This document shows, piece by piece, positions 1 to 6,616 of a DNA stretch of 38,406 nucleotides; within the stretch, counting starts at the first letter, position 1; every line of letters begins with the position of its first letter. The position numbers and the translations under genes were made by a program. The DNA is from Lachnospiraceae bacterium (GTDB lineage Bacteria > Bacillota > Clostridia > Lachnospirales > Lachnospiraceae): the NCBI GenBank assembly GCA_014804245.1, contig JAAVAE010000028.1, positions 15,305 to 53,710 on the forward strand, in the 5' to 3' direction. Below the pieces are notes generated by a model. The model ran no database searches and was not told the DNA's origin. It worked only from the letters and a program-made list of their open reading frames with translations.

Positions 1-208
1 CATCCGTAAACCCATGATAATAGTATGCACTTTCACCTGTAAAAACTGCTCTCGGATATTTCACCACTACAATTTCGAGTTCTGAACATAGTTCGCTGTC
101 CGAATATAATCCTTTTCCCTTTTGGAACAGATTTCCTTCACTTATCTCTTTTTTAATCATGTAATCAGAACCAAATCGCTCAATACATTCCTTATATGTT
201 AAAACCAT
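1..208 (-). CDS. AbiEi-type antitoxin domain protein, N-terminal part (runs off left edge)
   Basis: The first 69 codons are visible, starting at an ATG at 208. The product begins MVLTYKECIERFGSDYMIKK and contains the stretch YPRAVFTGESAYYYHGFTD, typical of the N-terminal winged helix and following strand of type IV toxin-antitoxin antitoxins (AbiEi family, 'transcriptional regulator of viral defense'). These proteins bind inverted repeats in their own promoter and neutralise an AbiEii nucleotidyltransferase, normally encoded immediately downstream, which here would be outside the window. A strong promoter and repeated operator-like boxes lie just upstream (252-339), as expected for autoregulation. 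The family call rests on a partial sequence. Confidence 0.7.
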   Translation of the reverse strand, partial: MVLTYKECIERFGSDYMIKKEISEGNLFQKGKGLYSDSELCSELEIVVVKYPRAVFTGESAYYYHGFTD

Positions 209-251
209 ATTCTCACATCCTATTTAAGTATTTATACACCTATATGATATA

Positions 252-299
252 TGATGTGTATTATTGCTTAAATTATACTACCAATTAATTCCTTGTCAA
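252..299 (-). promoter_or_regulatory. Promoter of the left-edge AbiEi gene
   Basis: On the minus strand, TTGACA (294-299) and TATAAT (272-277) are separated by 16 bp, a near-ideal sigma-A promoter directed at the ATG at 208. The box TGATGTGTATT (252-262) lies just after the predicted start of transcription. Confidence 0.8.
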
Positions 300-339
300 G
301 TAAAAATACACATCATTGTTATTAGTGTGTATTTTTACT
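299..339. repeat. Perfect 14-bp inverted repeat, candidate AbiEi operator
   Basis: AGTAAAAATACACA at 299-312 and its exact complement at 326-339 flank a 13-nt loop. The left arm touches the -35 box of the AbiEi promoter. The core TGTGTATT also occurs at 255-262, on the far side of the promoter, so the same box brackets it. A transcription terminator is less likely because the stem is almost all A/T. Confidence 0.55.
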
Positions 340-405
340 TCATTATTCAATAGAAACTCATGTTCTCCGCAAGAATTTTGATTCCGTCTTCAAACACCAA
401 AATTA

Positions 406-435
406 TTGATTTATATTATAGAAGTAAGTTATAAT
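406..435 (+). promoter_or_regulatory. Candidate promoter of the Nudix gene
   Basis: TTGATT (406-411) and TATAAT (430-435) are spaced by 18 bp, 30-odd bp before the GAGG ribosome binding site (461-464) and ATG at 472. Confidence 0.5.
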
Positions 436-471
436 TAGTCCAATAAATTAGGAATTTGCTGAGGTATGTGT

Positions 472-934
472 ATGAAAAAGGCAATCTTTTATTATAATGA
501 TCCCACTGCTCCAAAGCCTAACAAACCTAATCTAATTGGATCAACTGTGCTCATAGAATACAATAAAAATTGCTCCTTGAACATAGAGCTGATAGTGAGA
601 GATGGGCTATTATTGGCGGAAGTCTTAAGACGAACGAAAGTTTAGTGGATTGTGCTATACGAGAAGTAAGAGAAGAAACTTCTATAAATCTTGATAAAGA
701 TATGGTGGATTTATTTAAAATATATGATGATCCATCAATTATAATAAGTTATCCAGATGGAAATATATATAGGTCGATTATGGTTGTTTACTATTTGAAA
801 TTATTAGAACAACCGAATTTAGTTGTTAGTGAAGAGTCAAGAGAACTTTGTTTCTTTTCACAAACAGAATTAAAAAAAATAAAATTGTAGAAACGCATAT
901 CCCCATTCTGCAAGATTATTTGGCGAGAATGTAA
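472..934 (+). pseudogene. Nudix hydrolase broken by two single-base frameshifts
   Basis: Reading from the ATG at 472 (GAGG 7 nt upstream) gives MKKAIFYYNDPTAPKPNKPN and then a strand ending in STVLIEYNK. The frame is lost at the A5 run at 565-569. One more A there would join it to the frame containing an intact Nudix box, GGSLKTNESLVDCAIREVRE plus ETSI (G-x5-E-x7-REVREE). That frame stops at 890, but one extra A in the A-run at about 882-886 would restore a normal Nudix ending, VETHIPILQDYLARM, with its stop at 932-934. Nudix enzymes hydrolyse nucleoside diphosphates linked to another moiety; the substrate cannot be told here. Both lesions are one-base losses in A runs, so decay or homopolymer sequencing error are both possible. 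Confidence 0.75.
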
Positions 935-1073
935 GTTTAAGTATTACCGCAAATTTCAATTGAAGTGTTCGATTGTTTCGGATCCAAAAACCAATGGGAT
1001 ATTAAAGCGTCTCATATCCCTTTTCTATGTCAATAATCATTCTGTAATTTTGAACATCTGCAAGCAAAGCTCC

Positions 1074-1697
1074 TTATGCAAGTACATGATCTAACTCCAA
1101 TTCATAATAGTATTTAAATATTACTCTTGGGAATTTTCTAATATAGAGATCCACATCGGTTCTTTTTATCCCATGCAAATCAATATATGCATAAAACTTT
1201 ACCTTCGCGTCAGCATAGGTATCATCAAGATATGCATCCAAATTTCTTAGCAGTTCTAACATTTGAAGTACATAGACGTTATCCTTAGTTATAGCAACAA
1301 CTGGCTTTCTGACATAAAACCTTCTGTTTCCAATCTCTATTTCACGTGCAGAGGAGTTTGTATTATTACTCACAATTTCCACAACGCTCGGAACTTGTGT
1401 TGTTATCCCAAGTTGATTAGCAAACGAATTTCCTGCATAAAAGCCATCTATGTTATCCCCTTTAGAAATGAATCTGTATCTGGCAACCATATCTGCATTC
1501 GGTCCTATTGATGACTTTAATAAAGATTTCTTTGGGCGAAAATACACGCCAGTATCATACTTCTCCAACAATCCGTTTTTACACAAAGTCTTCAACTGCT
1601 GATTCAATGCAGATTTTGTAATTCCCTCTATTACAAAATCTGAAAAAAAAATCGGCTCCGCTTCCTTATAGTTATTTATAATGTAATCATATAACAT
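1074..1697 (-). CDS. DUF6088 family protein (AbiEi-like antitoxin), orphan
   Basis: This 207-aa protein has an N-terminal winged-helix-like region (residues about 1-60, containing LLEKYDTGVYFRPKKSLL) followed by the alpha/beta part characteristic of DUF6088 proteins, which resemble AbiEi antitoxins of type IV systems. The start is supported by AGGGGGAAG just before the ATG. The AbiEii-type nucleotidyltransferase expected downstream is absent: on the minus strand the next 140 bases hold no gene and then the Nudix remnant in the opposite sense. It is therefore either an orphan regulator or the survivor of a lost pair. DNA binding is inferred from the family, not shown. Confidence 0.7.
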   Translation of the reverse strand: MLYDYIINNYKEAEPIFFSDFVIEGITKSALNQQLKTLCKNGLLEKYDTGVYFRPKKSLLKSSIGPNADMVARYRFISKGDNIDGFYAGNSFANQLGITTQVPSVVEIVSNNTNSSAREIEIGNRRFYVRKPVVAITKDNVYVLQMLELLRNLDAYLDDTYADAKVKFYAYIDLHGIKRTDVDLYIRKFPRVIFKYYYELELDHVLA

Positions 1698-1748
1698 TTA
1701 ACTTCCCCCTTAATATTTTATATACCTTTATTCTATTTTATTGAAGTC

Positions 1749-1777
1749 ATTGTATGACGAGGCTACACTAATGTCAA
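1749..1777 (-). promoter_or_regulatory. Promoter of the DUF6088 gene
   Basis: TTGACA (1772-1777) and TACAAT (1749-1754) on the minus strand with a 17-bp spacer, about 50 bp before the start codon. Confidence 0.75.
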
Positions 1778-1805
1778 TGAGGGTATATTTCCAACATTAG
1801 CATAT

Positions 1806-2060
1806 CTATTCCCATTTGTTGCCTTCATTCTTTTTAACTTTATTCCACCACCGCTTATTTATCTTTTCTTGCTCAAATTCGTGAACTATGTCGTCAAGGT
1901 ACATCAACCATACTTTATACATTGGCATTGTTTGCACAGCGAATTGAAGCAGGTCATTCTCCGTCCAGCCATTTATATCTTCACATCTTTGTGCTAATTC
2001 GGTCAACTTTTCTTCCCACTCATGATTGTTAATAATATGCTCTATTTTATAGTGTTGCAT
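1806..2060 (-). CDS. Small hypothetical acidic protein
   Basis: This 84-aa protein is rich in Trp and Glu (NINGWTEND-like segments such as EDINGWTENDLLQFAVQTMP). I do not recognise the family. It is probably a real gene: AGGGGA sits 6 nt before the ATG, and a promoter with TATAAT at 2100-2105 and TAGACA at 2124-2129 (18-bp spacing) reads into it. No signal peptide or membrane segment is visible, so it is probably cytoplasmic. It lies divergently from the small XRE regulator at 2193, and the two share a 130-bp control region. Confidence 0.55.
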   Translation of the reverse strand: MQHYKIEHIINNHEWEEKLTELAQRCEDINGWTENDLLQFAVQTMPMYKVWLMYLDDIVHEFEQEKINKRWWNKVKKNEGNKWE

Positions 2061-2099
2061 AAGAATCCCCTATTTCCTTATTTATTTAACAAGTATCTA

Positions 2100-2129
2100 A
2101 TTATATAGTATGCATATCAACACTGTCTA
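2100..2129 (-). promoter_or_regulatory. Promoter of the 84-aa hypothetical gene
   Basis: Minus-strand TAGACA (2124-2129), 18-bp spacer, TATAAT (2100-2105), about 40 bp before the ATG at 2060. Confidence 0.5.
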
Positions 2130-2192
2130 TATAGGAAATGTTTGTTTTTACATTTCTTGTTTATAATGTATATAAGCAGGAGAGGTGCAAAC

Positions 2193-2402
2193 ATGAAGCA
2201 TTTACATATTCGTATTGTAGAATTACTGGAAGAAAAAAAGATAAGCAAGACGAGAATTTGTAAGGACTTAGACTTGCAGAGAGGAAATTTCAATCGCTAT
2301 TGTCGTGATGACTTTCAGAGAATCGACGCTAATCTGATAGTTAAATTATGTGAATATCTTAATTGTGACATTTCTGATTTATTAGAAATACGGGAGAAGT
2401 AA
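2193..2402 (+). CDS. Small XRE-type helix-turn-helix regulator
   Basis: The ATG at 2193 is chosen because GGAGAGG (2179-2185) lies 7 nt upstream; an earlier in-frame start at 2142 has none. The 69-aa product is a single HTH domain of the Cro/C1 type (HTH_26-like): IRIVELLEEKKISKTRICKD, then a recognition helix around QRGNFNRYCRDDF, ending with the usual LCEYLNCDISDLLEI. Such stand-alone domains are local repressors of mobile or toxin-antitoxin loci. A TATAAT at 2162-2167 precedes it. The target is unknown; the shared region with the divergent 84-aa gene is the obvious candidate. Confidence 0.75.
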   Translation: MKHLHIRIVELLEEKKISKTRICKDLDLQRGNFNRYCRDDFQRIDANLIVKLCEYLNCDISDLLEIREK

Positions 2403-2603
2403 TAACAAAGAAAACATTAGCCGAAAGGTACCAATACTCATGGACGTTATACAATACTTGCTTTCTATAATCCAATATCTTTTCCAGAAGCGGAACCTAC
2501 ATTCATCTACTTAACACTTTACAGCCACTTTTGTTTTGATAAAATACAAATATCAATATAAGTGCTTGGCTCACTATCAAAAGAATCAGAAGGAAGATAA
2601 GAT

Positions 2604-3452
2604 ATGCGCGAGACAGTAAAAATCAACGTAACAGAACCAACTTATACCGCCATCACCGGCATCACTTTTTCACAGGTTGATTCCTGGTTCGGGCATACCA
2701 GAAGAGACTTAAAGCTGGATATCATATATCCGGAGGATCCAGAGAAGCTTTATCCCTGTATCGTATGGATTTGCGGCGGTGCCTGGCTAACCATGGACCG
2801 TTCCGCACATTTACCATATCTTACTGAGCTGGCCCGCAGCGGATTCGTAGTTGCAAGTGTGGAATACCGCACCAGCAATGAAGCCGTTTATCCGGCACAG
2901 ATAATTGATGTCAAGGCAGCGATACGATACCTGCGGGCGCACAGTAACCGTTACCGGATCGATCCGGAACGTTTTGGGGTTATGGGAGAATCTGCGGGAG
3001 GCTATTTGACTGCAATGGCTGCATTAGCCAATGACCCGGCTTATGACGTGGGGGATTATCTGGAATATTCCAGTAAAATACAGGCAGCATGCCCTTGGTA
3101 TCCGCCTACAGATGTGACAGCTTTCCCTTATCCCTCACCCTTAGAAGCTGCGGCTTCATCGGAATCACTGATGCTGGGTTTGAATATTATGCTCCATCAG
3201 GAAGAAGCCATGAAGGCAAGCCCTGTGACCTATGTTTCCAAGGATGCCCCTCCGTTTATGATTCTCCACGGCATAAACGACCATACAGTACCTTTTTCAC
3301 ATGGGGAAATATTGCACGACAAGCTGGAAGCTGCCGGATGTGATGTGAAGTTGATTGCCATAGAAGGGGCTGACCATGCGGACAGGCAGTTTTTTCAGGA
3401 AGGAATCTGGCAGCGCATTATCGGCTTTTTCCATGATAAATTCAACGTGTAG
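2604..3452 (+). CDS. Alpha/beta hydrolase, BD-FAE-like esterase
   Basis: This 282-aa cytoplasmic alpha/beta hydrolase has no signal peptide. The oxyanion-hole segment is WICGGAW (residues 55-61), the nucleophile S130 lies in GESAGG, the acid is D226 in GINDHTVP, and the catalytic His is H258 in GADHAD. The layout fits the BD-FAE/esterase-lipase group, which removes acetyl or feruloyl groups from plant polysaccharide fragments or acts on related small esters. AAGGAAG precedes the ATG. It stands alone, convergent with the RNA-repair operon (its stop is 8 bp from the stop of the Thg1 gene). The substrate is not determinable from the sequence. Confidence 0.85.
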   Translation: MRETVKINVTEPTYTAITGITFSQVDSWFGHTRRDLKLDIIYPEDPEKLYPCIVWICGGAWLTMDRSAHLPYLTELARSGFVVASVEYRTSNEAVYPAQIIDVKAAIRYLRAHSNRYRIDPERFGVMGESAGGYLTAMAALANDPAYDVGDYLEYSSKIQAACPWYPPTDVTAFPYPSPLEAAASSESLMLGLNIMLHQEEAMKASPVTYVSKDAPPFMILHGINDHTVPFSHGEILHDKLEAAGCDVKLIAIEGADHADRQFFQEGIWQRIIGFFHDKFNV

Positions 3453-3460
3453 TTTAAACT

Positions 3461-4216
3461 CTACGATAAAAATCCGCTTATCAGCTTTGCATATTGCTCT
3501 CCAATTGGCAATTCATACTCCACCTTAATTCTATTTCTTATAGCAGTTTCAGCTGTGTCAGAGATCGGATTATATCCTTGCTTTTCATACTGCTCCTTCC
3601 AAAGACCGACTCCCCTTTTTTGCCATGATGGAAGCTGATTATAATTAATTCCTCTGGAAAATAATAACTCGTTTTTGTAACTAACTGACTTGCCCTCGAG
3701 TTCATTAGTTGCCTGATGAACTGTTTTTTCTTCTTTTCTCAGCATCCAATAGCAGTGAGCATTCAAAGAATTTCTATGAGCATCCTCCTGTCTCCACAGA
3801 AAATAATCCTGAACTTTTTCAATATTGGGCAGCGGAATAAGCCTACAATCAAAAGTTGCTACACGTCCAAGTGCCAATGAAAAAGCAGCACTTGCTTCAC
3901 CTGCAAGAGTTGAATTGTACTTCCTAACTTTTCTACCAAATGTATCCTCATTGGGCGAAAACAATAAAGAAATCTCATCGCTCTCTGTAAATCCATATAT
4001 AACCTTAAAACCACAATCCATAAGCGCCTTTACGGTTTCTATCATTAAATCTCTGAATCTTTCATCAAAAGGTACCTCGAATTTACAGAGTTCCTTCGTT
4101 AAATGAGTAAACCCTCTGCCATCAAGTCTTGCTACCATATATGTCTCTGGCAATATAATCTGATCCAGAGATTGCTCATATACACGCATTTTCTTATCTA
4201 ACTCATCAAATACCAT
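3461..4216 (-). CDS. Thg1-family tRNA guanylyltransferase-like 3'-5' RNA polymerase
   Basis: Thg1-like proteins add nucleotides to the 5' end of tRNA in the 3'-5' direction; bacterial members (TLPs) repair 5'-truncated tRNAs. The metal-binding motifs are clear: LDGRGF (D32) and ESDEIS (D80), followed by the conserved YNSTLAGEASAAFS segment. Length is 251 aa from the ATG at 4216, which I choose because it overlaps the stop of the upstream kinase gene (TAATG) and has GGAG 9 nt upstream; a TTG at 4231 is the alternative. The overlap implies translational coupling to the kinase, which would supply the 5' phosphate that Thg1 chemistry needs. Last gene of the operon. Confidence 0.9.
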   Translation of the reverse strand: MVFDELDKKMRVYEQSLDQIILPETYMVARLDGRGFTHLTKELCKFEVPFDERFRDLMIETVKALMDCGFKVIYGFTESDEISLLFSPNEDTFGRKVRKYNSTLAGEASAAFSLALGRVATFDCRLIPLPNIEKVQDYFLWRQEDAHRNSLNAHCYWMLRKEEKTVHQATNELEGKSVSYKNELLFSRGINYNQLPSWQKRGVGLWKEQYEKQGYNPISDTAETAIRNRIKVEYELPIGEQYAKLISGFLS

Positions 4217-4683
4217 TACTCTTTTCTCCAATCTTGAATTTTAAATTTTCCATCTTCAATACTTACAAAATACATTTTCTCAAAACCTTCGTCATACGCA
4301 GGAATCTCCAACTTATTAGAAGTACATGCTATTGCCTTGTTAGAGATTCTTTCTTTACCTTCTCTTTGCTCATTTCTAGCTATGCAGTCCTGTAATTTAG
4401 ATTGCATAAAGAAAGCAATGATTTTATATCCAGCCTCTTTTCCTTTAAGAATATATTTAGCACGTTCCTCTGCAGTTGGATTTGTATTATCTATAACCAA
4501 ATTCTTCTTTTCGGCAATAGCTTCGTTAATCTCAATGTTTTCTTTGTTTCGTGTATGCAAAGTATCCAGATTTATTCTTTTGAATCCGCCTAAATACGCT
4601 CTACAGAATGTACTTTTTCCACTGCCTTGAATTCCAATCATTATAGCCATAATTGGATATTTCATTTCTTTAATCTGCTTCAT
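4216..4683 (-). CDS. P-loop polynucleotide kinase-like ATPase
   Basis: A 155-aa P-loop protein: Walker A GIQGSGKST (residues 17-25), an Asp after the second strand (INLD, D40), VIDNTNPT (63-70) and a basic lid-like segment ARNEQREGKERI. This matches the small kinases of the polynucleotide-kinase/adenylylsulfate-kinase type that phosphorylate 5'-OH ends. Its place between rtcB and a Thg1 gene supports RNA 5'-end healing as its role. GGAGAG ends 4-5 nt before the ATG at 4683. That ribosome binding site forms the 3' edge of the tRNA-like element. No phosphatase domain is present, unlike bifunctional Pnkp. Confidence 0.8.
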   Translation of the reverse strand: MKQIKEMKYPIMAIMIGIQGSGKSTFCRAYLGGFKRINLDTLHTRNKENIEINEAIAEKKNLVIDNTNPTAEERAKYILKGKEAGYKIIAFFMQSKLQDCIARNEQREGKERISNKAIACTSNKLEIPAYDEGFEKMYFVSIEDGKFKIQDWRKE

Positions 4684-4764
4684 ATCTCTCTCCTGTAGTT
4701 TCTGATGTAACGGATTTACAGTCCGCCGCCTTCGCCGCTAGGCTTACCTGCCCGTGAGGGAGCT
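4684..4764 (-). ncRNA. tRNA-Tyr-like leader element in the RNA-repair operon
   Basis: On the minus strand, GCCT (4743-4740) pairs with AGGC (4731-4728) around the loop AGCGGCGA, which has the A14-G15...G18-G19...A21 pattern of a true D-loop. One base later comes a 5-bp stem, GCGGA (4726-4722) with TCCGT (4714-4710), enclosing CTGTAAA: the tRNA-Tyr anticodon loop with anticodon GTA. No T-arm or CCA follows, and the sequence runs into the GGAG of the kinase gene. GGCGAAG at 4736-4730 also matches the GNCGAA(N)G motif described for bacterial YrlA Y RNAs, which are tRNA mimics, but no Rsr/Ro gene is visible. It could be a processed small RNA, an in-mRNA tRNA mimic, or a sensor; only the two arms are directly seen. 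Confidence 0.6.
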
Positions 4765-4790
4765 TGAAAATCTTATTCTCTTCAGCTCCC
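4758..4790 (-). promoter_or_regulatory. Hairpin preceding the tRNA-like element, possible alternative fold
   Basis: GGGAGCT (4790-4784) pairs perfectly with AGCTCCC (4764-4758), with inner pairing GAAGA/TTTTC. The CTCC within the right arm (4762-4759) can instead pair with the GGAG ribosome binding site of the kinase gene (4693-4690), which would close an acceptor-like stem around the tRNA mimic. The two folds exclude each other. No T-run follows, so it is not a simple terminator. Confidence 0.45.
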
Positions 4791-4802
4791 TTTATTCATT
4801 TT

Positions 4803-5057
4803 TCATGCGCTGATCTGCGCCTTTACATTTACATCGATTACGATAATCTCATCCATAGGAACCTCCAGCACTGCTGCCAGCACAACCAGATTATCAATGG
4901 TAGGCATTGCAGTTCCATGCTGCCACTTGTAGATTGCCTGAGGTGTTGCAAATCCAAAGATATCCTGCAGATCTCTGACAGTCAGACCTGCCGCCTCCCT
5001 CAAGCTCATAATATTCCTTCCGGTAGCTACCATATCGATGGTAGGCATAGTAAACAT
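4803..5057 (-). CDS. XRE-family regulator of the RNA-repair operon
   Basis: An 84-aa Cro/C1-type HTH protein (HTH roughly residues 15-72): GRNIMSLREAAGLTVRDLQD, recognition helix around TPQAIYKWQHG, then LVVLAAVLEVPMDEIIVI. GGGAGG lies 5 nt before the ATG at 5057. It is encoded between rtcB and the kinase gene on the same strand, so it is probably co-transcribed. It may be the repressor that acts on the palindrome upstream of rtcB. RNA-repair operons more often use RtcR-type sigma-54 activators, so an embedded XRE protein implies a different switch. Its role here is inferred from position. Confidence 0.8.
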   Translation of the reverse strand: MFTMPTIDMVATGRNIMSLREAAGLTVRDLQDIFGFATPQAIYKWQHGTAMPTIDNLVVLAAVLEVPMDEIIVIDVNVKAQISA

Positions 5058-5082
5058 TTCTTCCTCCCTTTCCGCTTCTGCA

Positions 5083-5107
5083 GGCGGAGGAGAAATGCTC
5101 CTTCGCC
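5083..5107 (-). promoter_or_regulatory. Intercistronic hairpin after rtcB
   Basis: Directly after the rtcB stop, GGCG-A-AGGAG pairs with CTCCT-C-CGCC around CATTT (one mismatch). There is no T-run, so a processing, stability or attenuation hairpin fits better than a full terminator. Confidence 0.5.
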
Positions 5108-6322
5108 TTAATCGGAAGCCTTAAAATTATAAATAGGTTTCATCACGTCGATGACATCTACGGATTCCCTGATTACATCAATAATGTCCTCAAGGCTCTT
5201 GTATGCCATAGGCGCCTCGTCCAATGTATTTTCATTAATTGAAGTGGAATATACCCCCTTCATTGTCTCTCTGTATTCATCCATGCTAAGATTTGCTTTC
5301 GCCTTAGTTCTGGACATGAGTCTTCCTGCTCCATGAGGTGCAGAGAAGTTCCATTCAGGATTTCCCTTACCAACTGCGAGTACACTTCCATCTCTCATAT
5401 TTATTGGAATCAGCACTTTCTCTCCACTATGAGCTGCTATTGCGCCCTTTCTTAAAATCATTTCATCTGTATCAATATAATTATGAATTGTGTGGAATGC
5501 CTCGCCTGCGTTCATACCAGTCCTCTCCAAAATAATCTCAGCCATCTTCTCTCTGCTTCGTCTTGCAAATGCCTGGCATATCTCAACATCATGAAGATAG
5601 TCCTCAAGATATTTTCCGGATAAGTAGCAAAGATCTTCCGGCATGTTCGACTCACTCTCATATACCTGCCAATGGAGCAGCTTTAACGCCTCTTGTATCT
5701 CATTCTTACGTCCCTGCTCCTTGTAAGTTCTGATGATCTCATCACGCTTCTCAAGATAATCGCCATATCCTCTGTTAAGATTGATTGCCAGTTTCTGATA
5801 AAGCTCTGCTACTTGCTTACCAAGATTTCTTGAACCGGAATGAATTACCAGATACTTTGTACCGTCTGCGGCTTCCTCAATTTCAATGAAATGATTACCG
5901 CCGCCTAATGTACCAAGGGATCTTTCCAATCTCTTTGTATCTTTAAGTTCTCTGTAGCATGCAAGTCCTGTCAGATTGAAACGCTCCTGCCGTCCTTCCC
6001 AGACATTCATTCCTGACGGAATAAAATGTGCAGCTTCATCGACTTTTTCAAAATCGATATCCCCTTTGCCCAGATTCACCGTATACATGCCGCATCCGAT
6101 ATCGACGCCCACTACATTGGGAACGGCCTTATCTGTAATCGTCATTGTGGTTCCAATAGTGCAGCCTTTACCTGAATGCACGTCAGGCATAATACGTATT
6201 TTAGAGCCTTCGGTCATCGGATAATCACACATACGTCTGATCTGCTCTATCGCTTCATCCTCTACTACTCTTGCGTAGCAGGTGGCTGTATTTACTTTTC
6301 CTTTGATTTCAATCATATCCAT
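5108..6322 (-). CDS. rtcB: RNA-splicing ligase RtcB
   Basis: RtcB joins RNA 3'-phosphate or 2',3'-cyclic phosphate ends to 5'-OH ends using GTP and Mn2+. This 404-aa protein has the expected metal ligands: D74 and C77 in GVDIGCGM, H144 in GGNHF, H161 in VIHSGSRNLG, and H280. The guanylylated His is H330 in SAPHGAGR. The PDVHSGKGCTIG loop is present too. The ATG at 6322 has GAGGG 7 nt upstream. It is shorter than the E. coli/archaeal enzymes, as in the compact bacterial paralogues tied to RNA-repair or defence cassettes. It heads an operon with an XRE regulator, a kinase and a Thg1-like polymerase. Confidence 0.95.
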   Translation of the reverse strand: MDMIEIKGKVNTATCYARVVEDEAIEQIRRMCDYPMTEGSKIRIMPDVHSGKGCTIGTTMTITDKAVPNVVGVDIGCGMYTVNLGKGDIDFEKVDEAAHFIPSGMNVWEGRQERFNLTGLACYRELKDTKRLERSLGTLGGGNHFIEIEEAADGTKYLVIHSGSRNLGKQVAELYQKLAINLNRGYGDYLEKRDEIIRTYKEQGRKNEIQEALKLLHWQVYESESNMPEDLCYLSGKYLEDYLHDVEICQAFARRSREKMAEIILERTGMNAGEAFHTIHNYIDTDEMILRKGAIAAHSGEKVLIPINMRDGSVLAVGKGNPEWNFSAPHGAGRLMSRTKAKANLSMDEYRETMKGVYSTSINENTLDEAPMAYKSLEDIIDVIRESVDVIDVMKPIYNFKASD

Positions 6323-6331
6323 GTTTTTCCC

Positions 6332-6466
6332 TCATTTCTTTAATACATTGGAATTGTGGCAACTTAGCAAAAAACCGCCTGCCAAGTGCACCCACACAAG
6401 ATAAGCGGTTCTAAAATCTATGTATCCAGTTGTCTCTGTGAACATATTTTCCTTTCCCAGATCCAT
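6332..6466 (-). CDS. Possible leader ORF upstream of rtcB
   Basis: An open frame of 44 codons starts MDLGKENMFTETTGYIDF and ends 9 nt before the rtcB start, its TGA overlapping the rtcB ribosome binding site. It runs straight through the terminator-like hairpin at 6373-6410, so its translation could affect that hairpin. No convincing ribosome binding site precedes the ATG. I do not recognise the peptide. It may be chance. Confidence 0.3.
   Translation of the reverse strand: MDLGKENMFTETTGYIDFRTAYLVWVHLAGGFLLSCHNSNVLKK
6373..6410 (-). terminator. Terminator-like hairpin in the rtcB leader
   Basis: On the minus strand, AACCGC (6410-6405) pairs with GCGGTT (6378-6373), followed at once by four more Ts. 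The loop is long (26 nt). It lies between the likely promoter and rtcB, so it would act as an attenuator rather than an end-of-operon terminator. Confidence 0.45.
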
Positions 6467-6528
6467 ATCTTTTGGATCCGCTTTTCTTCTTTCTATATCG
6501 TACTTTATCACAAAAATATTTAGATGTC

Positions 6529-6546
6529 ATTATACTTGTGGTATAA
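6529..6546 (-). promoter_or_regulatory. Palindromic operator candidate overlapping a -10 box, upstream of rtcB
   Basis: TTATAC-N5-GTATAA (6530-6546) is a perfect inverted repeat of the size bound by XRE dimers. It overlaps a minus-strand TATAAT (6529-6534). A TTGATT lies at 6556-6561, but the 21-bp spacing is too long for a good promoter, so the -35 is uncertain. Candidate target of the XRE protein encoded in the operon. Confidence 0.45.
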
Positions 6547-6616
6547 CACACATATAATCAAGTTCTATTTCTAAACCCGCAACCATACCTATAATTCCAG
6601 TTCCAAAAGCCTCTAC

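Noticed and set aside
4684..4764. A complete functional tRNA-Tyr gene
   Set aside because: D- and anticodon arms are present, but there is no T-arm with TTCGAAT-type loop, no long variable arm and no full acceptor stem, so a normal tRNA is excluded.
4764..5111. 115-codon plus-strand frame opposite the XRE gene
   Set aside because: Cys/His-rich low-complexity shadow of the XRE gene and tRNA-like element; no start signals.
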